Shown here: one piece after another, positions 31,516 to 39,030 of the stretch | Layout: each line of letters begins with the position of its first letter | How positions within the stretch are numbered: position 1 is the stretch's first letter | NCBI GenBank assembly: GCA_903873485.1 | Contig: CAIQOO010000194.1 | Span: 1-43,106 of the forward strand | Direction of reading: 5' to 3' | From: an uncultured beta proteobacterium | Lineage (GTDB): Bacteria; Pseudomonadota; Gammaproteobacteria; Burkholderiales; Burkholderiaceae_C | DNA: 43,106 bases | Made by a program: the position numbers and the translations under genes | Notes under the pieces: model-generated | Databases searched by the model: none | The model's input: only the letters and a program-made list of their open reading frames with translations | What the model was told of the DNA's origin: nothing

Positions 31516-32664
31516 TCAGGGCGCAGCCAAAACCTGTTCGTGCAGCAGAGGTTCAAGCAGCGGTGGCAGTGCGTCCAACAAGGTGTTGATCTGCGCTGGC
31601 GTGGTGCTGGTGCCCAAAGAAAATCGCACCGCCGACAGTGCTTCTTCAACTGGCACGCCCATCGCCATGAGCACATGCGAGGGCTGGCTGCCACCCGACG
31701 CGCAGGCGGCACCGCTGGAGGCGGCAACACCCAAGCCGTCAAGCCGTTGCAGCACCACATCGACCGAAAGCTGGCCAAAGCGCAGGTAACTGGTGCCAGC
31801 CAGGCGCGGCACCTGCCGACACCAGATATGCGTTTCGGGTAACGCACGGGTCAGACCGCTTTCAAGCGCATCACGCAGCCGGGCCAGCCGCGCCGCCTGC
31901 GGGCGCACATCGCCCAAGAGCGCCAGCGCCGCCGCCAGGCCGACAATGCCTGCCAGGTTCTCGGTGCCGCCGCGTCGTCCGCGCTCCTGGCTGCCCAATA
32001 TCTGCGGCACACAGGGCAGGCCCAAGCGCAGCAGCAAGGCACCCACACCCTTGGGGCCATGAAACTTGTGCGCCGACAAGGACACCGCATCTGCTCCATA
32101 GCCAGCAAATTCAAAGGGCAACTTGCCAATCAGTTGGGTTGCATCAACATGCAGCAAGGCACCTGCGGCATGGGCCAGTGCGGCAACTTCAGTTACCGGC
32201 ATCAGCGCCCCGGTTTCGTTGTTGGCGGCCATCAAAGACACCAGTGCCACATCCGGCCCGATCAGGCTGGCAGCAGCAGCCAGGTCAAGCGTGCCGTCGC
32301 GCTGCACCGGCAGCAAGTCCACCGGCACACCAGCATCCCTCAAAGCCCGCGCCAGCCGCAGATGGCCGGCGTGCTCGACGCTGCCAAACAGCACACGCCG
32401 ACGCGCTGGCACACTGGCTGCCAGCAAACCGCGCACCGCCAGGTGGTTGGCCTCGGTCGCTCCACTGGTAAAAATAACCTCAACGGGCTTGCAGCCCAGC
32501 ACCTCTGCCACTGTGGCGCGCGCCGTACTCAAGGCACGCTTGGCCTGTTGCCCTGGCCCATGTTGCGAAGATGCGTTGGCCCACAGGCCCGAGAGCACCG
32601 GCAGCATGGCCGCGATGACCTCGGGGGCCGGCGGCGTAGTGGCGTTGTGATCCAGGTAAATCAT
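31516..32664 (-). CDS. nifS: cysteine desulfurase NifS
   Basis: A 382-residue PLP-dependent enzyme. N-terminus MIYLDHNATTPPAPEVIAAM; substrate region VIFTSGATEANHLAVRGLLA; PLP lysine in VSLSAHKFHGPKGVGALLLR; active-site cysteine in VAASSGAACASGGSQPSHVL (about residue 320). It removes sulfur from cysteine to build Fe-S clusters for nitrogenase. The nif assignment over IscS rests on its location in the nifB operon and its compact length. It lies 20 bases after the DUF3024-like gene. Confidence 0.93.
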   Translation of the reverse strand: MIYLDHNATTPPAPEVIAAMLPVLSGLWANASSQHGPGQQAKRALSTARATVAEVLGCKPVEVIFTSGATEANHLAVRGLLAASVPARRRVLFGSVEHAGHLRLARALRDAGVPVDLLPVQRDGTLDLAAAASLIGPDVALVSLMAANNETGALMPVTEVAALAHAAGALLHVDATQLIGKLPFEFAGYGADAVSLSAHKFHGPKGVGALLLRLGLPCVPQILGSQERGRRGGTENLAGIVGLAAALALLGDVRPQAARLARLRDALESGLTRALPETHIWCRQVPRLAGTSYLRFGQLSVDVVLQRLDGLGVAASSGAACASGGSQPSHVLMAMGVPVEEALSAVRFSLGTSTTPAQINTLLDALPPLLEPLLHEQVLAAP

Positions 32665-32684
32665 GATGCGACCGGGCTGGACTT

Positions 32685-33035
32685 TCAGGGCCAGAAGGCG
32701 CGTTCGCGGTCAATACACAGCAAGTCCAAAACAGCATCGAGGGACTGATTCTGACAGCGGGTGACCCAGCGCTGGCCGGCATGGTCACGCGAACACAGGC
32801 ACCAGTGCTGACCTTCATGCGGCACCAGCAGGGCGATGTCGATCAATCCGCCTGCAGCGTCCACGGTGCGGGAACAGCAGGGGCTTTGAATGCGGTAACT
32901 GCCACCTTCCTCCAGCAACACGCGCGGCTGTACATAGCGGTAGCGCACCCGTGCGCGCAGGGCACGCGCCAGCCTGTGCTGCAGCAGGTCATAAACCGGG
33001 CCGCTGGCCGGCGCAAGTACGGCAGCCGGGTTCAC
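32685..33035 (-). CDS. nif-associated DUF3024-like protein
   Basis: A 116-residue protein starting MNPAAVLAPASGPVYDLLQH. It contains RARVRYRYVQPRVLLEEGGS and SYRIQSPCCSRTVDAAGGLI, then WCLCSRDHAGQRWVTRCQNQ and LCIDRERAFWP at the end. The final 'W...RDH...W........L...L..D..R.FWP' resembles DUF3024. The CC pair and CLC may bind metal, which is speculative. Its start overlaps the stop of the second nifZ by 4 bases (ATGA), so it belongs to the operon. Confidence 0.6.
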   Translation of the reverse strand: MNPAAVLAPASGPVYDLLQHRLARALRARVRYRYVQPRVLLEEGGSYRIQSPCCSRTVDAAGGLIDIALLVPHEGQHWCLCSRDHAGQRWVTRCQNQSLDAVLDLLCIDRERAFWP

Positions 33036-33346
33036 GCCAGCGCCTCAGTCTCGGGCAGCAGTCCGGGTGGGGCCGGAACCAGCTCAATTTCAAGACAGCC
33101 GACCACGCAGCCGTCAAACTGCACCAGATAGACCGGCTCGTTCAGATCAGGGGCATGGCCAATTTTGACGATCTCGCCAACCGAGCCGCGTGCCGCCAGC
33201 AGCGCATCCACTGGGCGATCCGGGTAACTGCCGTCGTTGACCAGATCGTCCTGCGCAATGACGCGCTGGCCCCAGGCATAAGTCGGCTCGCGTGGTTCGA
33301 TGCCTGGCAAGGCGTTGACAGTGGCATGGGTAGCGGTATTCATCAT
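33032..33346 (-). CDS. nifZ: NifZ-family protein, second copy
   Basis: A 104-residue protein from the ATG at 33346 (MMNTATHATVNALPGI), supported by CGGAG just upstream; a longer in-frame start lies inside the neighbouring gene. NifZ features are YAWGQRVIAQDDLVNDGSYP and ARGSVGEIVKIGHAPDLNEP, then VYLVQFDGCVVGCLEIELVP. NifZ helps mature the nitrogenase MoFe protein P-cluster. This copy has a shorter, more divergent core than its upstream neighbour, which suggests subfunctionalisation or a former two-domain protein split in two. Confidence 0.8.
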   Translation of the reverse strand: MMNTATHATVNALPGIEPREPTYAWGQRVIAQDDLVNDGSYPDRPVDALLAARGSVGEIVKIGHAPDLNEPVYLVQFDGCVVGCLEIELVPAPPGLLPETEALA

Positions 33347-33720
33347 GGTGCTCCGGTTGGCCTGGCAGATCCAAGCGTGTGCAATGCGTCGGCTCCGGCA
33401 CCGAGTTGCGCCAGTACTTCGGCGGGCAAGTTGTCCAGCGTACACAGCTCTTTGGCACGCATGCCGACCCGGTGACCCGACTCGACAAAATCCACTGCGT
33501 AGATATAGAACTGCTGCAAAAAGGTGTTGATGTGGATCACATAGCCGATCTCGCCCTTGTGGACCAGCACATCGCCGATGTCGTGGCCACCATAGGTGCC
33601 GTCGTTGCGCACCACCGAGCGCGCAATCACCCGCTCGCCATAACTGAAGCGCGGCGGGTAGGCCAGTTCGATATCGTCATCGTCGCGACTGGTTTCCAAG
33701 GATGCGGCGGCGTTGTTCAT
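33343..33720 (-). CDS. nifZ: NifZ-family protein, first copy
   Basis: A 125-residue protein, MNNAAASLETSRDDDDIELA then YPPRFSYGERVIARSVVRND, GTYGGHDIGDVLVHKGEIGY and YAVDFVESGHRVGMRAKELC. This is the canonical NifZ pattern (G..V….VRNDGT..G...G..L...G..GYV). NifZ acts in formation of the second P-cluster of NifDK. Its stop overlaps the ATG of the second nifZ by 4 bases, and its start overlaps the stop of the TPR gene, so the operon is continuous. Confidence 0.88.
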   Translation of the reverse strand: MNNAAASLETSRDDDDIELAYPPRFSYGERVIARSVVRNDGTYGGHDIGDVLVHKGEIGYVIHINTFLQQFYIYAVDFVESGHRVGMRAKELCTLDNLPAEVLAQLGAGADALHTLGSARPTGAP

Positions 33721-34283
33721 ATTGGGCCGGTGGCATTCCAGCCACGCACCGGGTAGTCTGCCGGTGCATCGCCTGCCCCGCCGTTTTGGTGGCGTGTCAG
33801 CACATGGAAAAGCAAGGCACCGCCAATGTGGTCTTTCGGGTCAAGGCGGCGCAACTCCTTGAGGATCCGTTGCGCTTCGTCGAGTGCTGCCAGCCGCATG
33901 TTCAGGTATGCCAGCCCCTTGAGCGTGAACAGATAAAAGCGCACCGCAGCGTTGTCGCAGGTCGCCTCATCGTCTGGCGCTTCATCGCCAAAGTTGGGGC
34001 CAAGAGCAGTGCGGGCTATCGCCAGCGCATTTTCACCAACGGCCCGTGCCTGCGCCAGTTCATGGCCATAAAAGTAAAAGCGGTACAGCGCGATCAGCGG
34101 GGCCGGGTGACGCGGTGCCGCCGTCCGCGCTTGCTCCAGCAGGGGCAGGGCCTCAAGCGGCAGATGCCGCAACTGCCCGGCCTGGGCTATCAGGGCGCTG
34201 ACTTGCGGACTCAAGCCGCCGCCAATGGCGCCATCGGCAAAAGCAGCCAAATCATCGTCAAAGTGCAGTCTGTTGGCGTTCAT
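33717..34283 (-). CDS. TPR-type protein of the nif operon
   Basis: A 188-residue protein from the ATG at 34283 (MNANRLHFDDDLAAFADGAI); the upstream extension of the frame runs into the iscA-like gene. Helical repeats are VSALIAQAGQLRHLPLEALP then LIALYRFYFYGHELAQARAV and RFYLFTLKGLAYLNMRLAAL. TPR proteins of this type recur between nifB and nifZ in betaproteobacterial clusters, from memory, with unknown role; a scaffold for cofactor assembly is plausible but not shown. It overlaps nifZ by 4 bases. Confidence 0.65.
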   Translation of the reverse strand: MNANRLHFDDDLAAFADGAIGGGLSPQVSALIAQAGQLRHLPLEALPLLEQARTAAPRHPAPLIALYRFYFYGHELAQARAVGENALAIARTALGPNFGDEAPDDEATCDNAAVRFYLFTLKGLAYLNMRLAALDEAQRILKELRRLDPKDHIGGALLFHVLTRHQNGGAGDAPADYPVRGWNATGPI

Positions 34284-34299
34284 GGCTTGATCGGTAATT

Positions 34300-34704
34300 T
34301 CAATGCACCATAACCGGTGCCGGGCGACCACGCCCGATGGCGCTGATCTCGATTTTGGTAATGCCCGCCTTGGGCGTGGTCTCGGCACTGCTACAGGCAC
34401 AGGCTGGCCGGTTGGGGTCGATAAAACTCAAGCCTGACTGGGTCGCGGTCTCGGTGAAGTCAATCGTCAGGCCATTGAGCATCAGGCAGCTTTGGGCGCC
34501 CAGAAACAAAAGCACGCCGCCGACATCCAGCAGTTGTTCATCTGCAGCCGGGGCGGCTTGGGCGCTGAACTCGGACGTGTAACCGGAACAGCCGCCGGCG
34601 GTCACGGCCAGGCGCAAGCCAGCTCCTGCAGGCAGACCAGAAAAACGCAGAATGCGGTTGATGAACTTCGCCGCAGCGGGCGTCAGGGTGATAGTAGGTG
34701 GCAT
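34300..34704 (-). CDS. IscA/HesB-type Fe-S assembly protein (nif-associated)
   Basis: A 134-residue protein from the ATG at 34704 (MPPTITLTPAAAKFINRILR); the longer frame to 34890 overlaps the ferredoxin gene antiparallel-free region and lacks similarity. HesB landmarks are AGLRLAVTAGGCSGYTSEFS with the first conserved Cys and SFIDPNRPACACSSAETTPK with the C-terminal Cys pair spaced C-x-C. These carriers donate Fe-S clusters. Its place between a ferredoxin and nifZ marks it as the nif-dedicated copy (IscA-nif). The C-terminal tail after the Cys pair is longer than usual. Confidence 0.85.
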   Translation of the reverse strand: MPPTITLTPAAAKFINRILRFSGLPAGAGLRLAVTAGGCSGYTSEFSAQAAPAADEQLLDVGGVLLFLGAQSCLMLNGLTIDFTETATQSGLSFIDPNRPACACSSAETTPKAGITKIEISAIGRGRPAPVMVH

Positions 34705-34735
34705 GGCGGGAGCCTCTTTCAAAGCGCTGCAGGCA

Positions 34736-34930
34736 TCAGACTTCGGTGATGCAGCCATCGACCGGACAAACCGCCACGCACTGCGGATCGTCAAAATGGC
34801 CTTCACAGTCGTTGCACTTGGTGGCGTTGATGATATAGACACCTTTTTTGACGCTAATGGCGACGTTCGGGCACTCCGGCTCGCAAGCATCGCAAGAGGT
34901 GCAGGTTTCGGTGTTGATTTTGTGGGTCAT
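34736..34930 (-). CDS. fdxN: 2[4Fe-4S] ferredoxin (FdxN-like)
   Basis: A 64-residue protein, [20 protein letters not shown] then [20 protein letters not shown] and [20 protein letters not shown]. There are two clusters of four cysteines, the second with the extended C-x2-C-x8-C-x3-C spacing seen in nif ferredoxins. It probably donates electrons to NifB or nitrogenase. It lies 50 bases after nifB with a TAGGAGTG ribosome-binding site. Confidence 0.92.
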   Translation of the reverse strand: MTHKINTETCTSCDACEPECPNVAISVKKGVYIINATKCNDCEGHFDDPQCVAVCPVDGCITEV

Positions 34931-34980
34931 GGTGACACTCCTATTAAAGTTAACAAGGTTGACAAAATAAAGAAAAATAC

Positions 34981-36612
34981 TCAGGCCGCCAGCGCAACAC
35001 CGTCTGCCAGGTGGGTGTAGGCACCCTGGCGAATCCGCGCATCGCCACGGTTCTGATGCACCGCGGCACCGCTGGCAATGCGGGCACGGTAGTCGCCAAA
35101 CCAGTCCAGCGCAGCTTTTTCAATAAACTCGCCGACATAACGCTCCACCGGTTCGACCCCGGCAGCCGTCAGTTCGTCCCTTGGGCAAGCGCCAATTTTG
35201 GCCACCAGCACGGCATGGCAGTCATTGATGGCGCGCACCACCGAGGGCAGTTGTCCGTCATCCCCGGCACCGCCCTGGCAATACTGATCAACCCGGCGGT
35301 GGCCGACAAACACAGCTTTGGCGGCAGACACTTCAAACACCTGAAACTCGGTGACATGGCCAAAATGCTCATTGACCCGGCCACCACCTTTGGTCGCCAC
35401 CGCCACCAGCACCGTCAGGTCCTGGGTTGCCTGGCTGATGCTGCCCGCTGCTGCCTGGGCGTGTTGTTTGGCGCTTTGCCGGGCGGCTTGCTGGGCATCG
35501 CGCTCGGCCGCCACCTTTTCCAAGTCACTGTGGCGCTTGTCGATGTCATACACCCGGTTGATTTGCGCCAGCTTGTCCAATGAAAATTCGTCACTGCGGT
35601 CTTCGCCAAGCAGGCCGACCGCATCGGCGCGGCATTGGCGGCAGTGGCGCATCAGCTTGGCACCGCCCATGCAGGCATCCTGCACCGCCTTAAGTTCTGC
35701 GGCGCTCGGACCACGCTGGCCGCTCAGGCCAAATGCGGTGCCGTGGCCGGCCTCGCTGATCAGCGGCATGATGTTGTGCAGGAAGGCACCGCGCTTTTTC
35801 ACTTCGCGGTTGACTTCAATCAGATGTGCATCGTTGATGCCGGGAATCAGCACCGAGTTGATCTTGGTTAGCACGCCGCGCGCGGTGAGCATTTCCAGCC
35901 CGAGCATCTGGCGCTCATGCAGCACTTTGGATGCCTCATAACCGGTTAGACGTTTGTGGTTCCAGAAAATCCAGGGGTAAATTTTTGCGCCAATGGCCGG
36001 ATCCACCATATTGATGGTGATGGTGACATGATCAACCTTGTACTTGCACAACTCATCAACCAGGTCGGGCAGCGCCAGGCCATTGGTGGAAATGCACAGC
36101 TTGAGGTCGGGTGCCTGCGCTTGCAGCATGTGCAAGGTGTCAAAAGTCTTTTTCGGATTCGCCAGCGCATCGCCCGGCCCGGCAATGCCGACTACCGTCA
36201 ATTGCTGGATTTCGCTGGCCACTGCCAGCACTTTTCTGACTGCCAGCTCAGGGCTGAGCTTTTGCGACACCACGCCGGGGCGGGATTCGTTGGAGCAATC
36301 GTATTTGCGGTTGCAGTAATTGCATTGGATATTGCAAGCCGGTGCCACCGCAATGTGCATGCGGGCAAAGTGGTGATGGGCTTGTTCGGAATAGCAGGGG
36401 TGATCCTTGACCTTGTCCCAGATGGCTTGGGGCATGTCGTCCGGGCCGTCTGATGCGCCGCAACTGATCTGATCTTGCACGCTTTTTGTGTAGCAGCCGC
36501 CGCTGCTGCCGCCGGCATCGGACAACGCCAGCCTGGCCTTGATCGACTGAATCTGGCCGATGCTGACATAGGTTCTGGCTGGCATCGAACCGGTGTTGGC
36601 GCTTGACTGCAT
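34981..36612 (-). CDS. nifB: nitrogenase FeMo-cofactor biosynthesis protein NifB
   Basis: A 543-residue protein from the ATG at 36612 ([20 protein letters not shown]); an upstream in-frame start at 36648 would fall at the predicted transcription start. The radical-SAM motif is [20 protein letters not shown] (C-x3-C-x2-C, about residues 95-102). Further landmarks are [20 protein letters not shown] and the [19 protein letters not shown] region. A C-terminal NifX/NafY-like domain starts at about 415 ([20 protein letters not shown]). NifB builds NifB-co, the Fe-S-carbide precursor of the nitrogenase cofactor. It is the first gene of the leftward operon, behind a sigma-54 promoter with two NifA sites. 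Confidence 0.97.
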   Translation of the reverse strand: MQSSANTGSMPARTYVSIGQIQSIKARLALSDAGGSSGGCYTKSVQDQISCGASDGPDDMPQAIWDKVKDHPCYSEQAHHHFARMHIAVAPACNIQCNYCNRKYDCSNESRPGVVSQKLSPELAVRKVLAVASEIQQLTVVGIAGPGDALANPKKTFDTLHMLQAQAPDLKLCISTNGLALPDLVDELCKYKVDHVTITINMVDPAIGAKIYPWIFWNHKRLTGYEASKVLHERQMLGLEMLTARGVLTKINSVLIPGINDAHLIEVNREVKKRGAFLHNIMPLISEAGHGTAFGLSGQRGPSAAELKAVQDACMGGAKLMRHCRQCRADAVGLLGEDRSDEFSLDKLAQINRVYDIDKRHSDLEKVAAERDAQQAARQSAKQHAQAAAGSISQATQDLTVLVAVATKGGGRVNEHFGHVTEFQVFEVSAAKAVFVGHRRVDQYCQGGAGDDGQLPSVVRAINDCHAVLVAKIGACPRDELTAAGVEPVERYVGEFIEKAALDWFGDYRARIASGAAVHQNRGDARIRQGAYTHLADGVALAA

Positions 36613-36658
36613 GGAAACCCTTTTCGCGGCCAACCGCTGGCCGCACAAGGATGAGTTA

Positions 36659-36673
36659 GCTAAATCCGTGCCA
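36659..36673 (-). promoter_or_regulatory. sigma-54 (-24/-12) promoter of nifB
   Basis: On the minus strand it reads TGGCAC-GGATT-TAGC against the consensus TGGCAC-N5-TTGC, with one mismatch and exact spacing. It lies 47-61 bases upstream of the nifB ATG, so transcription would start near 36647. Confidence 0.82.
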
Positions 36674-36702
36674 CCTGAAAATCACTGGTTTTTGCCTGGT
36701 TT

Positions 36703-36718
36703 TGTCGGGTGTGGCACA
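36703..36718 (-). promoter_or_regulatory. NifA upstream activator site, proximal
   Basis: TGT-N10-ACA is present exactly (TGTCGGGTGTGGCACA on the plus strand). It lies about 30 bases upstream of the -24 box, closer than the usual 80-150 bases. Confidence 0.65.
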
Positions 36719-36755
36719 GGCCATGCGGGCATCAAAGACCGATGTTGTGTCGCAA

Positions 36756-36771
36756 TGTCAGTGATACGACA
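36756..36771 (-). promoter_or_regulatory. NifA upstream activator site, distal
   Basis: TGT-N10-ACA is present exactly (TGTCAGTGATACGACA on the plus strand). It lies about 83 bases upstream of the -24 box, the normal distance for NifA. The two sites are 53 bases apart centre to centre, roughly five helical turns. Confidence 0.72.
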
Positions 36772-37010
36772 AAGGCCACATCGGACACCGTGCCCAAGGT
36801 GCAAGCCTATGCTGACGGCATCTTTCAGCGCTCGCCCAAATGACCATTGTCAGACCTGATCACGGTCAGCATCAAAATATCTAAATTCATAGCTGCCTGC
36901 GCTTACAGGACGGGGGCTACAGGCCCATTTTGCATATAAAGGTGATAGCCAGACTGATAGACCTGGCAGGCATGTCTCCTTACAATATTTTAAAATGTAA
37001 GGAGTTGCAC
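36772..37010. other. intergenic region between nifB promoter and abrB-like gene
   Basis: It holds repeat copy 6 (36873-36932) and a short plus-strand tail open to TGA at about 36840 (DTVPKVQAYADGIFQRSPK) that may be the end of a lost gene. Just before 37011 are AAGGAG and an AT-rich TACAATATTTTAAAATGTAA, probably the antitoxin promoter and operator. Confidence 0.4.
36873..36932 (+). repeat. dispersed palindromic repeat, copy 6
   Basis: The copy reads AATATCTAAATTCATAGCTG, then CCTGCGCTTACAGGACGGGG, then GCTACAGGCCCATTTTG. The order ATAGCT-n4-GCGCTTA … GGGCTA-n-AGGCC-nATTTT matches the other copies. Confidence 0.75.
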
Positions 37011-37235
37011 ATGTCCGAAGCCACACTGACCAGCAAGGGTCAAATCACCATCCCTGCCGATATCCGCAAGTCGATGTCGATCAACCCGAAGGACCGGCTC
37101 ACGTTCACCCCCATGCCCGACGGGACGGTGGTGCTGCGAGCCAAGACGAAATCCATCAAAGACCTGAAGGGCATGCTCAAGCCGCCGCATGGCGTTGCTG
37201 TCTCCATGGTTGACATGCGCATGGGCGGGGATTAA
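37011..37235 (+). CDS. AbrB/SpoVT-type antitoxin
   Basis: A 74-residue protein starting MSEATLTSKGQITIPADIRK. This is the swapped-hairpin AbrB fold of VapB/MazE-type antitoxins (S-x-KGQITIP). The ATG at 37011 has AAGGAG 8 bases upstream. An earlier in-frame start would add 27 residues without similarity. It overlaps by one base the start of a PIN toxin gene that is truncated after about 25 codons, so it is now an antitoxin without a working toxin. Confidence 0.85.
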   Translation: MSEATLTSKGQITIPADIRKSMSINPKDRLTFTPMPDGTVVLRAKTKSIKDLKGMLKPPHGVAVSMVDMRMGGD

Positions 37236-37309
37236 TGGCGGCGCTGGACACCAACATGCTGGTTCGCTGGCTGACCAACGATGACGCGAAGCAATGCGCA
37301 GTCGTGGCC
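37235..37309 (+). pseudogene. PIN-domain toxin, N-terminal stub
   Basis: It starts MAALDTNMLVRWLTNDDAKQ, the first strand and catalytic Asp of a PIN toxin. The similarity ends at about 37305, and the remaining frame is the antisense of a motility gene. The break coincides with that gene's stop codon. It has only one of the four acidic residues needed, so it is inactive. Confidence 0.75.
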
Positions 37310-37513
37310 TTACGCCATGGCGTTGACTTGCGTACCCAGATTGCCGCTGGAGGCCAATGGCAAATTGCCGGGCAGGGCCTGGAGCAAAGCCAATGCACCC
37401 GCAGCCTGCAGGTCCATGGCTTTCTTTAGCACCAGAATCTGGGCTGACTGAGCCACTTGGGTTTGCTGCATTTGAGTTGATGCGTTGACAAGGGCCGAGA
37501 TTGAGGCATCCAT
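37310..37513 (-). CDS. YjfB-family putative motility protein
   Basis: A 67-residue protein from the ATG at 37513 (MDASISALVNASTQMQQTQV), continuing AQSAQILVLKKAMDLQAAGA and LALLQALPGNLPLA. This is the YjfB pattern (short, Gln/Ala-rich helix pair, LKKA.D.Q....LLQ.LP). Members are found near flagellar genes; function unknown. The longer frame to 37573 was not chosen because similarity starts at 37513. It stands downstream of flaG in the same direction. Confidence 0.75.
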   Translation of the reverse strand: MDASISALVNASTQMQQTQVAQSAQILVLKKAMDLQAAGALALLQALPGNLPLASSGNLGTQVNAMA

Positions 37514-37650
37514 GACTTGTTCTTTCAAGAGCGGTGATGCCGGTTCAAAGTCAATCTGGCATGCCATTGACATTTGCTGGCATCAAAGAATTTGTTGTGA
37601 CGCCAGTCTGCGCGTCAAGCCCTGCCACATCGGGCTTGTGCCTTCAGACT

Positions 37651-38046
37651 TCAGGCTTTTTCGTTGAGCAGCTTGCCCACCAACTGATCAAGTGTTTTGG
37701 CAATTTGCAAGGCCTGCTCAGACGGAATCTGGCGGATGAGCTCCCGGGTCTGGTGGTCGATTACCTTGACGACCGTATGTTTGGACTCGGTATCGACTGA
37801 AAACTCAAGTCCTTGCGACAAAGACTGCAAGGACTTGTTGATATTTTCGACGGCTTGCTTGAGTTCATCGGCTGATGGCTTGGCAGCGGCTGACTTTTGA
37901 GACGCAGTGTTTGATTTTTGAGCCGCAGTTGGTGCCTGAACGGCATCAGGTCGGGCAATGCCTGCTGCTGGCTCAAGGCTGCGCGGTGCATTGTCTGTCA
38001 CTTTGGGGGTAAAGAGGGCTGCGTTGCCGTTGACTCTGATGTCCAT
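37651..38046 (-). CDS. flaG: FlaG family flagellar protein
   Basis: A 131-residue protein. A variable Ala/Ser/Lys-rich N-terminal half is followed by the conserved FlaG C-terminus: LKQAVENINKSLQSLSQGLE, FSVDTESKHTVVKVIDHQTR and ELIRQIPSEQALQIAKTLDQ. FlaG influences filament length. It is in the usual position near fliD. A palindromic hairpin (CAAGCCC-n9-GGGCTTG, 37616-37638) lies just beyond its stop and may end the transcript, though it lacks a T-run. Confidence 0.9.
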   Translation of the reverse strand: MDIRVNGNAALFTPKVTDNAPRSLEPAAGIARPDAVQAPTAAQKSNTASQKSAAAKPSADELKQAVENINKSLQSLSQGLEFSVDTESKHTVVKVIDHQTRELIRQIPSEQALQIAKTLDQLVGKLLNEKA

Positions 38047-38127
38047 GATATTTTCTCCAATGGAAGGATTTTGGCGATTTTCTCATGGCGGTCAGGCGCA
38101 GGAGTGCCGGCTTGCACGATAAAAAAC

Positions 38128-38189
38128 TAGCCAAATTGGCCTCTAGCCCTTGTATTCATTGCGCAAGTAGCTATATTTTAAATAGCAAA
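38128..38189 (-). repeat. dispersed palindromic repeat, copy 7
   Basis: On the minus strand it reads GCTATTTAAAATATAGCTAC, then TTGCGCAATGAATACAAGGG, then CTAGAGGCCAATTTGGC. It is the best-preserved copy, with the AT-rich dyad GCTAT…ATAGC and the intact core. It sits between flaG and fliT. Confidence 0.8.
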
Positions 38190-38489
38190 TCAATGCAGAT
38201 ACTGGTGCGGACTATCAATGCTCTGCTCGCAGTGCATCAGCCAGGGTTCGGCCAGGTAACGAATCTGCGCGTCGTTGTTGAGGATGCGCTGCATGATGCG
38301 GGTTTTTTCAACCCGCTGCTCAGGTGCCAATTGCTCGCTGGTGGCGCGGTCGCGCAGTTGCTCGATCAGCACTGCGCAAGCCCCTTCAAAACGCACCACC
38401 TGGTCCCAGTCTTCAGAGCGGGCAGCGTCGAGCATTTTGGCGCTGCTGTTTTCGATGGCTTTGTAAAAGTCGATGAGTATTTGTGACAT
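38190..38489 (-). CDS. fliT: flagellar protein FliT
   Basis: A 99-residue all-helical protein (MSQILIDFYKAIENSSAKML, then DAARSEDWDQVVRFEGACAV and EKTRIMQRILNNDAQIRYLA). Size, helical pattern and position directly after fliS match FliT, the export chaperone for FliD. Sequence identity in this family is low, so context carries much of the call. Its stop touches repeat copy 7. Confidence 0.82.
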   Translation of the reverse strand: MSQILIDFYKAIENSSAKMLDAARSEDWDQVVRFEGACAVLIEQLRDRATSEQLAPEQRVEKTRIMQRILNNDAQIRYLAEPWLMHCEQSIDSPHQYLH

Positions 38490-38504
38490 GACAGACTCCG
38501 TTAG

Positions 38505-38924
38505 TTACATCAGGCGGGTGCCAGCCGGACGAGTGCCGGCAATCTGCTTCCAGCCGTCGGCGATGGGTGCTATCACCCGGCTCACTTCTTGCAAAATATC
38601 ATCGTCACTGCGTGCATTTGCCAGCGTCAGGCGCAGCGCACAATAGTCGTAAACATTCTGCAAGTTGGCTGCCAGTTCGCCGCCATCAGCCAGGTTCAGA
38701 CCACCCTTGAGACCTTCTTCGAGAATTCTGACCGCTATTGAAATGTGATGGCATTTGGCCTTGATATCGCCACGTGCCAAAGCGCCCCGGGCTGCGCCCA
38801 CGTTGTTCAATAAACCGTCAAACAACATTTGAATCAATTGATGCGGGTCTGCCTGTGCGATGCCAGCATCGATGCTGACTCTTTGGTAGGCGTTGGCGGA
38901 CCTGGCGCTGACTGATGTAAACAT
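38505..38924 (-). CDS. fliS: flagellar export chaperone FliS
   Basis: A 139-residue protein from the ATG at 38924 (MFTSVSARSANAYQRVSIDA). FliS landmarks are ANAYQRVSIDAGIAQADPHQ, LIQMLFDGLLNNVGAARGAL and KCHHISIAVRILEEGLKGGL, plus LNLADGGELAANLQNVYDYC. It binds flagellin in the cytoplasm and prevents early polymerisation. The alternative start at 38969 adds residues not in the family. It is located between fliD and fliT as usual. Confidence 0.95.
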   Translation of the reverse strand: MFTSVSARSANAYQRVSIDAGIAQADPHQLIQMLFDGLLNNVGAARGALARGDIKAKCHHISIAVRILEEGLKGGLNLADGGELAANLQNVYDYCALRLTLANARSDDDILQEVSRVIAPIADGWKQIAGTRPAGTRLM

Positions 38925-39030
38925 GGTGTTGTTCCTTTGTTCTATGTATTTTTTATCGGCAGTTTCCATGCTAAATCAAGTCCTTAAAGCGATTATTTAA
39001 ACCTTCTTTCCACGTCCTGGCAAGCCTTGT

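Noticed and set aside
37616-37638. CAAGCCC/GGGCTTG hairpin as terminator of flaG
   Set aside because: A 7-bp stem with a 9-nt loop and no T-run; too weak to list as a terminator.
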